Of a stretch of DNA of 64,000 nt, positions 11,108 through 23,661 are shown piece after piece. Each line of letters opens with the position of its first letter. Within the stretch, counting starts at the first letter, position 1. Source of the stretch: Actinia tenebrosa (lineage: Eukaryota > Cnidaria > Anthozoa > Actiniaria > Actiniidae); NCBI RefSeq assembly GCF_009602425.1, contig NW_022259060.1, positions 190,380 through 254,379 on the forward strand. Direction: 5' to 3'. The position numbers were made by a program, and so were the translations under genes. The notes under the pieces are model-generated. The model searched no databases and was not told where the DNA came from. It saw only the letters and a program-made list of their open reading frames with translations.

Positions 11108-11466
11108 ATATTACATGGGCGCTTGGAGATACGAAATTTATCTTTGAGTGTTGAAAAGATCTCTCACGAGTGAGAGATATTCAACACTCAAAGATAAATT
11201 TCGTATCTCCAAGCGCCCATTTAATATTCTGTTTATTATATAATTATCAGTAAAATCAACTTAATAAGATTTTTATTATTATAAATAATATTACATGGGC
11301 ACATGGAGATACGAAATTTATTTTTGAGTGTTGAAAAGATCTCTCACGAGAGAGATTTTCAACACGAGAAGATAAATTTCATATCTCCAAGCGCCCATGT
11401 AATATTCTGTTTATTATATATCTATCCATAAAATCAACTTAATAAGCTTTTTATTATTACAACTAA
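11108..11466. repeat. Tandem duplication of a palindromic element
   Basis: Two head-to-tail copies of about 179 bp (11108-11286 and 11287-11466). Each consists of a palindrome with arms like ATGGGCGCTTGGAGATACGA and a central GATCTCTCACGAG, followed by a shared AT-rich tail. The copies differ by several substitutions and a short deletion in the second hairpin loop. The duplication therefore included flanking DNA as well as the palindrome. Confidence 0.8.
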
Positions 11467-12827
11467 TAGCTTAAATACACATGGTAACGATATTTTCACA
11501 TGTGAAAATAACGTTATTTCACGTGAAAATATTAGTTTTTCAAAAAAGGAGAAATATAGGTATTTTATGGATAATTATGATGAATAAAAATATTGAATGT
11601 ACGAAAAATAAAGATTTTAATTATGAGTTACTATAACATACCTCATAAGGTGCTGTTTTATTTATCAAAAAATTTATTATTTTAATGCGTAAAGAATATA
11701 ATTAAATATTTGAACTGATGAATTTGTTTTATCCTTTTTACTCCTGTATGATCCTAATGTAAGAATCTAAGATGAGCTCCAAGACAAGGTTTATTGAGTA
11801 CTACTGTTTATTGTTGCAAACTTCCATCGTTCAGATGGACTTGTCAAAATAACATTACATAAAAACTCCAGTTAAAATCTGTTGAATAGTTGTGATTATA
11901 ATATTATTAAAGATACATGTTCAAAAATACAGTGTCAATTTCTTTCGAAGTTCATTTACTACTACGCCAAGAGTTTAGCTGCAAAAGAACTGAATTTAAT
12001 TCCATGATGGAAAAATATATGTAGCGATTTCATGGAAATTAGTGTATATCAAAACCACGCTAATTATTGGTTGGGCTGTATGCTATCACATTCAAGGCTT
12101 GATATAAGCCGATACAAGTTCTTTTTATAAGATTAAATCAACTAATATTGAAACAATGGAAAACTATAGTTCCGTAACAGAGTATATGGATTCAATTGAA
12201 ATGCAGTAGATAATTTTTCTTATTTGTGGTACATTTTGGTACTGTACAATATCTGGAAAAAGTAACTATTTACCATATATAAGCCAGTTTTCCTATGAGT
12301 GGGAAACAAAACAGGAAATTCATAACTGTACTGTAGCTACAGGTTGTGATTGGATGATTTACTGGAAGATAATGGAAAGCCATTTCAATGTCATCTTGTC
12401 ATGCTGTGTATGCGATGTTACAGTACCGTATGTTTCCCACTCATATGAAAACCATTACAATGGTATGGTACGTTGTACCATATACATTAATACATTAGGT
12501 AAGCCAGTACCATACATTTCCCACTCTATGTGGTTTGTTGCTGTAACAAAAAGATTTAATTAAAAATACCATTCCTACACCAGTTACCATGGTATCATTA
12601 CAGGTAAACAGGTATGTCTATAATGATGGTACTTGCAGATCACAAATGAGTTACAAGTGTATGAAATAAGATGCACTTGTTACTAGCCAATGGCGTTAAC
12701 ACATGGAGGGCTTCAAGATTAGCCCATGACAAATTAACTAGTGGAAATGGAATCAACATCTGAACTTTACGTATTTACAGAAGTATGAAGTGTTAGCTAG
12801 GCTAATGGTAATATAGTTTAGAAGGAT

Positions 12828-15800
12828 TTAATCTTCTTCGTCACCTTCTTTCTTCTCAACATCATCGTCTTCCATGTTTTCTTCGTCTGCATTTTCTTCT
12901 TCTCCATTCTCTTCTACCTGTTCTTGTTCTTCAGGTTCTGCTTCTTGATCTTCGTCAACCTCATCAACATCCTTCACTTCTTCGTCTTCTTCCCCATTTT
13001 CGTGTTCTTTCTTTGGGAAAGCAGATCTTGATCTTTCAGGTGACTTAGAACGAGATTTAGATTTCTCTTTACTTTTTTCTCTTGAGGCAGATCTTGAGCG
13101 AGATTTGGATCGTTTGGATTTTGAGTTTTCAGGTGACTTGGATGATGAACGGCGTCGCCTCTTTGGTGATCTAGAGCGAGATCTGGATCGGCTGGGACAA
13201 AAATGTAATTAGCAAGTTAGGTAGATATGTAAATTTCTTACAGTATCAGTATCAATTCTGTTCCATTATTAACAGCAATTAGCTGAAAAAAAGGGACTCT
13301 ATTCTTTTCTAGATTAAAGTTTTTTTTAAAAAGTCCTTTGAAGGGTTTTCTGTCTTTTGTTAATCTTCTGGCCTGATCTTTAATTAATGTTTAGTGAAAT
13401 ATATTACTTTTACTTTTTGGTTTTACCTCTTACGACGTGATCTTGATCGGCTTCTACTTCTACTGCGGCTAGCAGAGCGTCTTGTCCTTACTTTTTCCTA
13501 TAAAATGTCATAAATTGATAGAAATAAGGGTTTGTTATAACAAAATACCGACCTCGTTTGCTTATAATATTGCAGTTATTTCTGTTGTACACAATTTACC
13601 TAAATCTACAAATGACTCTACAGGCAATTAAAGAGGCCAATAAGGCCAAATATATTTTATCAGAAGAGAATGGTAAAAGAGTGTGTGTAGTGGACAAACT
13701 GATTGATAGCAGGACTGAAGATCTAAGTAGATAACAAGATATAAGTAGTGTGTTTCAAACTTACAACTTTGAGTTTGATGTGCCTTCCAAAAAGTTCTGT
13801 ATCATCTAGTTTCTTCATCGCAGTTTTCATGTCTTCTTTTGTGGCAAACTCTACCACTCTAAGGGAAAGAAACATGTGCATTGTATGTCAGACCACACCA
13901 ATAGCAATGTTACAAAATACAAATAGTAACTATGTATTAAACTATTCGTGGCACAAGGAGTATACTACACGATACTCAATCATTATTTATTTGCACCTTG
14001 CATAATGTGAGTTCAAATTAATGAATTATGAAATATAACTGGAAATTTGACGACCTAGAAGTTGCTGCCATTACTCAAGCAGTCTGTATTCATTGTTTAT
14101 GGTTTTTAAATATAAAGCTATAAAATATAGGGTGAAAAACATTTACCCTTCTCCTGCTCTTCTCTTGTGAGCATCAGCAAATGTTACTTCTCCAGCTTTG
14201 CCCATATATTCTTTTAAATCCTGTAATAAAAAGCTTCATTACTCATAGGTCAATGCACAGTAGATTAGTCAAATGGATATCAACTGGGGAAAAATTTCCT
14301 TGTTGCAATTCTCCTTTAAAATATGAGTCTGCAAATGTGTTTAATAGCTAATTTGATAAACATAGTCTGAATGGTATTTCATATAACAATATATTTCCTA
14401 CAAACTCAAAATAATCATTAATAGCAGATCAAAAGAATAAAATAAAAGTATGAATAAATTAATAAAAATGACACATGGCAGATAAAACAATATAGACTAA
14501 ATTATAGATTAATTCATAAATAATTCCAGAAATGAGCTACTATTTATTTTTCTCCTCGTATGGAAACTGGTCTGTTGATGGTTACCAATATAACACGTTG
14601 ACAACACACAGATATCACATAAAACAATCAAAAATCTGTACAGCCCATAAACCACTGTAAGTGACAGAGTTAAACAAAAAAAGAAGGTTTCCTGACCAAT
14701 AGAAAGATGGTCTTGAAGTAGAATCAAATGGGAACCATGTAATCCATAAGTCCCACTGTTCCCCTTTAAGAAACACACTTACCTGGCACCAATACACAGT
14801 AAAACATATTAAAGGTTCTTTATATTGGCAAAAATGGGACTAGTTAAGACCAACATTACAGTATGGGGGCGTCAATCATCAATGGTGGATTAGGTTTGGC
14901 ATGTGCGCAACACCAGTGTAGGCTGAAGTGGTCAGCCATACTTTCTCAGTTAGGCTCAAATTTGGTATTGCTTTGGAAAAGACAGAACTGTATGGTTTTA
15001 GGGGGCAGACATTGGATTCCTTGAAACCAGAAGAAGTGGCACAGACCATGTTATTGTCTGGTATGTGGATGGATGGACAGGATATTCTACTGTCTAGGTG
15101 TACTAGGGTCTGACTGACTGACTGATTGACTGACTGTCTAGGCCACAGGTGGTGGTTAGGTAGAATCAAGGCAAAGTTACTGAACATTTGGTGATCTAAA
15201 GACCAAGAGTTTGATACCACATTACTACATGGTAATTAAACACCAAACACTAATAGTTTATTATTGGTTATTTTTACTATTTTAAAGCCTGTTGGTAGCA
15301 CAGACATCAAAATTGCATTTGATATACATATATTATAAAGCCAAACCTTCTAGCATAAAACCAGATTCTCCTGCGTTAGAAAAAATCAAACAAGAATGCA
15401 AGCTGACTGTCATTTAATTTGGAGCATTAAATTAGTATTTAGATAATGCGAGTTACCTTATCCCTATGTTTAATCTTTAAAGGAACAAAGGTTACCCAAT
15501 AACAAGAAAAGAAACCATGAAGCCATAAAGATTGTATTTACCTGCCAATTACAGCGAGATGATAAGTTAATGACAGCAAGCCTGTGTTCTGTTCTGACTG
15601 GTGGGGTACGGCCTCTTCTAGGTGGAGGTCTGCTAGACCTAACAAAATAGGATAAAATAATGATGAATGCATATTGTATACTTAAGGTGACTGCCTACTT
15701 TTGGAAATTGATTTAAGCTTTTTCTAAAACTTCGATTTTCCGAATTGAAATTTAATGCTGATTCCAAATCTGGAAAGAAAAATAGGGTGTCCCCGAGCTC

Positions 15801-17358
15801 GTTTTCGAAATAATCAGCATTTAATGGAAGCCTACGCACGAGCTTTTGGAGTAAAAATTGCGCCACCGGAAGTGATTAGAAAAAAAAAAAGATTAATAAG
15901 ATAATAGTTATTTGCAGACTATATGATTGCACAAACGAAGGCTAGTCAATCTTTCTACAATAATACANGGATATTTTCGACAAAAAGACAGAGAGATACA
16001 TTGATTTGTCATATTTTGTACCTTCGGTGCTCTTAAAAAATCTCAGGAAGTCAAACAAAAATCCCTACAAAAATCTATTTTTTCACGTGTTCCTGATTTA
16101 AACTTTTCCTAAAATGTTGATATAACCTAGATTTTTAGGAGTTTTTTTCGAATGAGCTATCAAAAAATATAGAGTCCCGTGCAAAATTTAAGGGTTTTGC
16201 CCTGTTGAAGCTGAAAACGCGTATGGTTCTTCAATAAAATCTTGTAGATTTTTCAGCGGTTATTGAGCGCGCGCACATCGTGGGCTCAAATCGAACGTTC
16301 AAAAGTAGGCAGCCACCTTAAAGACAAAGAGAGATTGGATGACTCCATGAAAAAATTTTAATATAAATTGATTTTTCACTGAAAATTAATTTTCAACTGT
16401 AAATTGATTTTCAACTGTATACTGAATGTAAAGAAGTAAAGTGAAATACCTTGAGCTCTCTCTACTGCGATATCCATAATCAACATTTCTAACAGGATTT
16501 CTGGCATGCTCTACTACGATTCTGAAAATCAACAGTACCATTTACGTCAAATTCATCCTTACATTATTTGCAAATCATATTTTCAATGGCTGATTGAAAT
16601 GTACAGTGGCTGTTATTCCATATTTGGTTTTGGGTCAAGCTGGTTCAAGTTGGCAATGCAGTGTTGTGGAACTGTTTTAGGGGATAAAATAGATGCCATT
16701 TTGAAACCTGCCAATTCACTGCATTGCCAACTTGACCCAGATTATCCCTCAGCCAATTCCATTATAATCATCATTGGTTTTTCTCAGGCTGAGCACCTGG
16801 TGCATTCTGGTCTAGCTTGGGTAAAACATCCTGTATGTTTGCTGTGATAGTGAATAGTTAGTGGCTCATAGTATTAAAAGCTAGGTCAAAACTGACTACA
16901 TTTGTCATTCCAGAAAGGGCATTATTAACATAAAAAATAAACAATAATCAACTTATTTAAAAGTTTTCCTTCTTAAAGACTGATGTATTTGAAGAATGAA
17001 GCCTATTGAGTGTAGAATGTGTGAACATGTGCAAACTTGTCTTGAAGAGAATCCTAACAGCCCTTATTATATACAGTTATTACCTTTCTCCAAGAAAATC
17101 CTTGCCATTTAAATCATAAACGCAGTCATCAGCATCTCTTGGCTCATCGAATTCCTAAAACAAATGTTTGTTAGTATTTTTACGCCTCCGAGTGACGAAG
17201 ATGTAGACTAATCTGTGTAGACTCACCACAAAACCGTAGCCTAACTTGATACTTATCTCCCGAACGCGACCGTAATTCCGAACAAATTTCTCTAAATCTC
17301 GTTCTCTAACATCTCTTGGAAGTCTTCCGAAGTAAACTCTAGTTCCACCACGCGACAT
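12828..17358 (-). CDS. SRSF4/5/6-like: Serine/arginine-rich splicing factor, SRSF4/5/6 type
   Basis: A nuclear SR protein that binds exonic enhancers and recruits U1 and U2AF. Eight coding exons in minus order: 17358-17227, 17154-17084, 16521-16450, 15638-15542, 14220-14147, 13858-13765, 13497-13427 and 13191-12828. The phases agree and total 975 nt, or 324 residues. RRM1 (about 6-75) has RNP2 VYFGRL and the exon-joined KLGYGFVEF. The second RRM (about 107-180) has [14 protein letters not shown], the SR pseudo-RRM signature, which is SWQDLKD in human proteins. The RS region (about 183-270) is rich in SR and RS dipeptides. Unusually, the last 50 or so residues are an acidic tail of Glu and Asp. 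The longest intron (14221-15541) is where a poison exon could lie, but none was identified. The promoter is shared head to head with ZUP1. Confidence 0.93.
14861..15240. other. Intronic segment of unclear origin
   Basis: A less AT-rich block inside intron 4 of the SR gene, including a run of GACT/GATT tetramers around 15108-15142. It looks like old repeat sequence. No family, terminal repeats or coding potential were recognised. Confidence 0.3.
15682..16321. mobile_element. 640-bp non-autonomous DNA transposon with TTAA ends
   Basis: The left end begins TTAAGGTGACTGCCTACTTT and the right end is its near-perfect reverse complement, ending AAAGTAGGCAGCCACCTTAA. If TTAA is the target-site duplication, the element resembles piggyBac-type insertions. 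If TTAA belongs to the terminal inverted repeat, another superfamily is possible. The interior has no transposase frame. It lies in intron 3 of the SR gene and contains one ambiguous base at 15968. Confidence 0.75.
16632..16739. repeat. Intronic inverted repeat
   Basis: The left arm, around TTCAAGTTGGCAATGCAGTG, pairs with CACTGCATTGCCAACTTGAC at about 16717-16736. It lies in intron 2 of the SR gene. Probably a small fold-back MITE. Confidence 0.65.
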
Positions 17359-18087
17359 TGTGGTATTTTTTTGCTAAAAACGTAAAGGACTTCCAACGTT
17401 CTTCTAGTCTTCAACAAAATGGCGTCTTGTGCAAGACATGCAGGACGCCTCAAGTCCCGGATGACCACGAGTTGGGACATGATGGCACATCATGCTCTAG
17501 GGACACGGACATCTATGGCTATATGGATCCTGAAGGTTCTTTTTTATTTTTTATTTCATAAGAAAACGAAAGAAAAAGTATATACAGTAACAGTTTAAAT
17601 TTTTTTGCTTAAACTCATTTAGTTCTTTTTAAATTAAAAGAAAGGATGTTTATGATAACGTCCTTCAAGGTTCTAGAAATTTGTCCACAGGGAGCCCGAG
17701 TCTTGATTTTGTATTAAATAATCTAAAGCTTGGTTACTACAGATATAAGTCGATATATAAATAGTTATAAATAATCTTCATTTTCTTTAAATATTCTTAA
17801 TTAATGTGATCATGGAATCATCGGAATAATGGTGGGTTTTTTTGTGATGTGTAAAAAGAGATGTTGGGTTACCTGTGTCGCGTCACGCATCAAGTTTTTT
17901 TCTGGTGTTATTCTGGACCGTGACGAACGCCTGTCAAAGAGTTTACACTTGCTTCCACAAATCAAAAGTATTAGTCTCTCTGCTTGACTTGACTCGAAAA
18001 AATGTCATCAAGCGGCTTTCTTGCCATCAACATTCTCTCATGTTAAGAGACACATCTTTGATCTCTCTGTGTATGGTATGAATCGGT
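17359..18087. promoter_or_regulatory. Head-to-head promoter region, SR gene and ZUP1
   Basis: The SR-gene start codon (minus, 17358) and the first ZUP1 region (plus) face each other with no intervening gene. An ATG in good context at 17419 opens a short frame and probably belongs to a 5' UTR exon of ZUP1, because no C2H2-rich ZUP1-like peptide can be spliced cleanly from it to 18088. Shared bidirectional control is inference from the spacing. Confidence 0.45.
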
Positions 18088-21000
18088 ATGAAACGAAGAC
18101 ATGATGACTTGTACCTTAATGAACTTACTTATCCTTCGTCTATGTCCATCTGTCCCGTTTGTGGTTCCTCAATACCTAAAGACAACATAGATCTACATGT
18201 ACAACAGCATTTCATCCAACCACAGCCTTCAACATCGACTATCACTACCAATTACTGTGATCTAGAAGGTAAAATATTCGTTTGAATCATTTTAGTTTGA
18301 TAACAGCCAAAAAATCTTGTGTTAAATCAAATGGCAATCTTGAAAACCCAGAACTGGTGGCCAAAATGTAAATTGATAATTGTATGTTAAAATTTGTTCT
18401 GGTTGTTTTTTGATAGTGCCTGGATTTTCTGACGCTGCTGATTTTAAAATATGTAGATTTGGACACTGTCAACAAATAGGTATGCTGAAAAATGATAATT
18501 ATATATATTTTTTCTAATATTATCTAGAATTTTTCTCTATTTTTTTGCCAAACTTTATTTTTAAAATCATGAATACATTTATTAAATAACATCTTAATAA
18601 TATATTGTTTGGTGCTGGTGTCGATTGATTTTTTACTGTCTAAATGCTACTGGTCAGTGATCTTTGATCAAACTAGTTTATGTTTTTTAAGTGTTTTTCA
18701 ATTTTTCTTACTGGCGACTGACATGAATTTCTTCCAGATAGATATGTTGTCAAGAGAAGATATCTCTTTACATAACTATATTATAAGTATCTTAATGCTG
18801 TGTTATTTGAATGTTTTTATATTTTTCCTCAGAACTAATAATAATAAAGTTCAATTGCTCAAGTTATAATTTTTTTCATTGACACATCTGTCCACTTTCT
18901 TATTTTCTACTTCATATTCTGAAGCTTTGGAACTTAAACATTGTCTAAATAGGAAGAAAAATGATATTCATCATACCTCAGCCAAACATGTTACAATATA
19001 TGGCTGGAATCTAGTTAAAACCAACATTAGTTTGAAATTAAATCATTCATAATCACCTTTACTTGGCACAACTAGTAGATCACTGTGTTGAGCCTGAAGC
19101 ATAAAGGTACAGTACATGCGCATGTAACTAACATTACACATGCATGGCTTTGGAATAAATATACTTTGTTTTTATGCTACAGATGCATTCACATCATGAA
19201 ACAATGTAAGACCTTGGAACTCTAATTAACTTTAATAGTTACTGTATGATTGGTTTATGAGAGAAGGGAAGTAAAGCACTAGTGCAGCCAAAAACAACAG
19301 AAGAAAATCATCAGCCAATCAGCTAGACACCTGTAAAATGAATGAATCTCCCTAGGGTGCCCTGGTTGGTATGGGTGTTGGTATGGTTTTTTAAAGATTC
19401 ACCCGAAGGTTTTTGTGAAATACAATAGGATTCTAAGTCCCCTACTAAAAAGTTAATAGTTACTAGATCTATTTAGCTTGTGTGTAATGTTTTACCCATT
19501 TCAGACCACATGTCATTCTCTAGAGAATAAGATTCTTTGTACATGTATGAGTTGTATCTAATTCATGTGTTTTCTCATGTGCAACCATTAAACATAAAGA
19601 AATTATACTTAGAGAATGACATGCGGTCTGAAATAGAGAAGAATTATGTACAAGCCAAAAATGTCTATTTTTATTTAAACAGAATGTTTTCTTATAGTTT
19701 CTTCAACAGAGTGGGAAGACCATTTATTTGCACACAGTATAGAAGATCACACTAATTTATTAAGCACCAATTCCCATCAGAATCACCATGAAAACACTAT
19801 TTTGGATCCCCATAACCTTAATATTGACACATCAGTACACACACAAGTCCACAATACTGATCGAGCCATAGCACAAGAGCAAAGAGAAATGGAGAGACTT
19901 GAGATTCAGTCTTCCCAGTGGAATGATCATTTACTTGCCAAGGCAATAGAAAGTGAAGAACAGAAGGAAATGGAGGAACAGAGGATGAAAGAGGAAGAAG
20001 AGTTCAAAAAGCTCCAGGTAGATAATGTCAGTTTGTAAAAACACCTTCAATTTCTATTACGACTCAGTTAACAGTTACAGATTGAATTGGGATGTAAAGA
20101 TTTGCAAAGGGAGGAAAACCAAATAATTGTGACAAAAAGCTCTTCAATCAAGGGTACAGAGAGACCTAACCAAACTCTACTCATACAAAACCAAGACCCT
20201 ACACAAGGGGGATCTATGGGAGGGATGCAGGTGGTGGCATCCCCCACTAGATGAGCTGATGATCTTTTTATGTAAAAATAACTCATGGATTTGTCTTGAT
20301 CATAAATGGTGTTGACCCTCCTAAATATTCTTGGAGCCACCCTTGCCTTATGTGAGAGGGTTGTGTACAACCACCATGCCACACTTGATTCCATAAGTAT
20401 TCAAAGCTAACACTCTTGGTTTTAAACAGGCAATGTATGGAATGAATAAAGTAGGTGGGTATGTCACTCAATACAGTCAACACTTGGAGAGAGATGTTAA
20501 CAGAGGTAAAGCATCAGTTGGTGACTATTATGCCAGAAAAGCAGAAATGCTGAAAATACTCATGACGGACACTGACAGTGGAGAGTCTTGTACAAGAGGT
20601 GAGAAGATAGAAAAAATTCTCTGAACCCTCCCTGCCTTCCCCTCCTCACACACACAGGCCAATAATATTGGCCTATTTCTCTCGGAAATAGCCCATGATA
20701 ACCATGCAAGATCCCAGTTTTATTGCACATATATTATGGGTAGTTAGCACATCTAACTGAATTTTTTAGTAAAACATTCTTTGTGCAGTCTTGGAAATAT
20801 TAAGTAGAATGAAATATTTTTATTTGATGTACTTTATATCTGCGGGCTGTTAAGTAACAGCTCACCTATGGCTTGTTACCTTTAATAGTCCAGTTCCAAG
20901 TTCCAAATTAAGTCTGTGTTTCTTGATTACAGACTGATTTACTCAGGCTTAGCCTCGAATCAGTGTCTAATTACTCGCAAATACCAACGGTAAAGTAAAG

Positions 21001-23645
21001 AATGCACAACTTCAACAATATTAACACTTTGAAACTTGACAGACCTCAACGGGAACACGTGAATATTCTTTACAACATTGAGGCTTAGCCTGAGTAAATG
21101 AGTGTAATCAAGAAACACAGTGGTAATTTGGAACTCGAAAAGGGTATATTCCCATAAACTAGCTGCTAATGTTGTAATATATCATATAAAATATATTTTA
21201 ATTTAAACTACAGTGATATCTTTTAAGAAACCGTAATTTTTTTTCAAATGATGTGTCCAATTCAAGCTTAACTTCAGCAACTGAGTTGGGATGCAATTAT
21301 CTTTTGACATAATGTTTTGCATCTTTTCTTAGGCATTATTCCTCAATTACATCACCGTTACAAGCTGGGAGTAAGTGGCACCAAGCAGGCATGGTCATCA
21401 TCAGATACTGACCACTATGCCAGCACAGTAGGGGATGCTGGCTGGGGCTGTGGATATCGCAATCTTCAGATGTTGATCTCGGCATTGTTAAGAATCGATG
21501 TGTACAGGCCCATGCTTTTTGCAGGTGACTTCAATAATTGGACAATAAACTTACTAAGACTGTAATACGTTGGTACCTCTACTATATATTAAGTGGACAC
21601 TGGTCTTCATTAAACCCACAGCTAGTTGCATGGGTACCGTTGCATGGCCCTGATATTTTCTTACCATAGTTGAATCCTGTAAAACAAACCTCTATTCAGC
21701 AGATCTAGAACAGATTCTAGATCGAAGGTGTCCACCTTCAGGATTGTACAATTTGAATGATTTTATTCACATGTACTGCAGTGGTACTTCTATTATTGGA
21801 CATCTATTATGTTTCTTGATGTCAAAGATTTTGATATTATGCCCTTACCCTGATCTGTTTTGCTAATGTTGCTTTGTTCTAGTTGGCGAAAATGTTCCTT
21901 CAATACCACGAATACAACAGCTTATTGAGGCATCTTGGAATGCTGGTAAGTCTAGCTATTATGAGATGGGATGATACAAAATTTAGATGATTAGGATACT
22001 TTATGATGAATAAAGAGGGTGATGATGTCAATACGGTGATGATGATGGTGGTGAAGATGATGACGATATAAAATGAAGATGATGATAGTGGTGATGGTTG
22101 TGGAGATGATGGAGATGATGATAATGATACATGTACATTACATAATGAAAATGATGATGGTGGTGATGGTGAAGATGGTATGATGATGATGATGGTGGTG
22201 ATACATAATGAAGATGATGATGATAGTGGTGATGGTGAAGATGGTATGGTGATGGTTGTGGAGATGATGGTGGTGATGATACATGTACATTACATAATGA
22301 AAATGATGATGATGATGGTGGTGATGTTGAAGATGGTATGATGATGATGGTGGTGGAGATGATGATGATGATACATAATGAAAATGATGATGAGGCTGAT
22401 GATGATAAAATGGTTTAATGATAATGATCATTTTGCCAGTAATAACTGTGAGTGTACTGATAATAACTGTGCTTTTTAGGGTTTGACAAACAAGGAGCAG
22501 AACAGTTGGCCTGTAAGCTGATCAACACAAGAAAGTGGATTGGGGCAACAGAGATTGCTACTGTTCTGCGATCACTGGGGTTGAGGTAACCTGTTCTCTT
22601 TAGTAACCTTGAGGCTGTCACCCCCGTCAATGGAACACTGAAAAAATTCACATTACGATTGGATCCAGTGGCTGAAATGCCAATAGAACCATTCAATTTA
22701 TTGTTTACCTATTTCAAATCATGTTGTATTCCTTTGAGTAATATTTCTTTGTTTATCTGTAATACTCGAGAACTGAAGAAGATTGAAATAAAACGCAAAC
22801 AGGTATCTCATTACTAAGGGAATAACATGTGTTCTTTAATGGGAAAATACTACATGTATGTCCAAGTTGAATGGGTCTATTGGTGGAAGTCCCACTGTCA
22901 ACTAACCCTTTTATCAGCCCACCTCTCAAAATGTTTTTTTTTTATAGAGCGAATATCATTGACTTTCATCGAGCTACTGGTTGTGATGGAACTCATCCAG
23001 AGATGTTCTCGTGGATCAAGAGATATTTCAGCTGTGGTGTACCTGGGTTTAATACAGGGATGGGTTTGAACCAGGCACATGCTGGTGTACTGAAACAAAC
23101 TACAAGACCACCGCTATATCTACAGCATCAAGGTATGTCGTAGGACAGTTCGGGTCAAGATATATACAGCTATTTCAAAAAAGGTTGTTGAAGGTTTCAT
23201 GTTGCATGCTCAACTTGACACGTATAGGCTGATTGCATTCACATTGATCAACCAGAGTGCAACCCACAACAAAATCTTTATCAATAGCCATATTTAAGTT
23301 ATTTCAAACCTATTTTGGTCCGACTCTAGCTGACTCTCAACTGTTTTTCTTCTTCTTTTTCCCCCTTCAAATTTCACAGGACACAGTCGTCTTGTCATTG
23401 GAGTAGAGGAACACTCAGGCAAAGATGGAGGTCTGTTTCTGCTCTTGTTTGATCCTTCTCACTCAACCAAACAAATGCACAGCTTACTGGACGACATCCA
23501 AACAAGTAGCTCAGGTCTGAGGCACCTTAGACGCTCCCTCAAACAGATGCGTTGCAAACAGTATCAGATTGTGTATGTGGATGGTATCATGGATGCACAG
23601 GAGATGGAAAGAAGTAAAATACTAAACAGTGTTAGAGTTCCTTGA
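18088..23645 (+). CDS. ZUP1: K63-specific deubiquitinase ZUP1/ZUFSP (C78 peptidase)
   Basis: A cysteine protease that cuts long K63-linked ubiquitin chains in the nucleus and has a genome-stability role in mammals. Nine coding exons: 18088-18268, 18417-18479, 19698-20017, 20430-20598, 21333-21524, 21883-21945, 22480-22585, 22948-23132 and 23380-23645. All phases agree: 1545 nt, 514 residues. One C2H2 finger is seen (about residues 22-42: CPVC then HVQQH). Next comes a Gln/Glu-rich helical ubiquitin-binding region (MIU/zUBD). The catalytic domain has GDAGWGCGYRN with predicted nucleophile Cys284, GHSR with His428 and FDP with Asp451. The start is the first ATG after an in-frame stop. Human ZUP1 (578 residues) has more N-terminal fingers, so an undetected 5' coding exon is possible. 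AATAAA follows at about 23662. Confidence 0.93.
19477..19656. mobile_element. CACGTG-MITE copy (diverged)
   Basis: The left end TTTCAGACCACATGTCATTC and right end GAATGACATGCGGTCTGAAA are inverted copies. The centre carries the family's TCTTTGTAC...GAGTTGTATC...CATGTG segment. It ends 41 bp before exon 3 of ZUP1. Confidence 0.8.
20885..21140. mobile_element. MITE with long inverted ends
   Basis: The left arm (about 20885-20955, including GTTTCTTGATTACA and TACTCAGGCTTAGCCTC) pairs with the right arm (about 21078-21140, GAGGCTTAGCCTGAGTAAAT then GTAATCAAGAAACAC). About 120 bp of unrelated sequence lies between. It is in intron 4 of ZUP1. Confidence 0.7.
22020..22425. repeat. GAT/GGT triplet microsatellite
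   Basis: About 400 bp of GATGAT, GATGGT and GAAGAT units, with two dispersed ATACATGTACATTACATAAT inserts that show internal duplication of larger blocks. It lies in intron 6 of ZUP1. The histidine-rich open frames on the opposite strand are artefacts of the repeat. Confidence 0.9.
22705..22852. mobile_element. CACGTG-MITE copy (diverged)
   Basis: Shares ATTTCAAATCATGTTGTATT and CTTTGAGTAATATTTCTTTG with the family at its left, and AAGGGAATAACATGTGTTCT then AATGGGAAAATACTAC at its right. It lies in intron 7 of ZUP1. Confidence 0.7.
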
Positions 23646-23661
23646 TTGCAACTGTAACATT

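Larger units (their letters stand above)
10412..12827. other. Tail-to-tail intergenic region rich in fold-backs
   Basis: This holds the 3' ends of the PTCHD-type gene (plus) and the SR gene (minus). A plus-strand AATAAA occurs at about 10904. Minus-strand AATAAA signals occur at about 11790-11795 and 11807-11812 and could end the SR-gene message. The rest is mostly inverted-repeat elements, listed separately. A further small inverted repeat pairs about 12283-12312 with 12428-12456. No protein-coding frame is convincing. Confidence 0.6.

Noticed and set aside
14879-15220. 113-codon frame in the SR gene intron
   Set aside because: Overlaps another frame on the opposite strand, has no domain-like pattern and lies in probable old repeat sequence.
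17358-17561. Upstream coding exon of ZUP1 with a finger-like C-x2-C-x8-H-x3-H pattern
   Set aside because: The donor at its end is weak, its first part lies antisense to the SR-gene start, and no phase-compatible acceptor leads into 18088, which has an in-frame stop just upstream. Kept only as a remark.
22138-22431. Histidine-rich open frames (also at 45750-45950 and 49569-49953)
   Set aside because: Translation of GAT/CAT triplet microsatellites inside introns; no gene.
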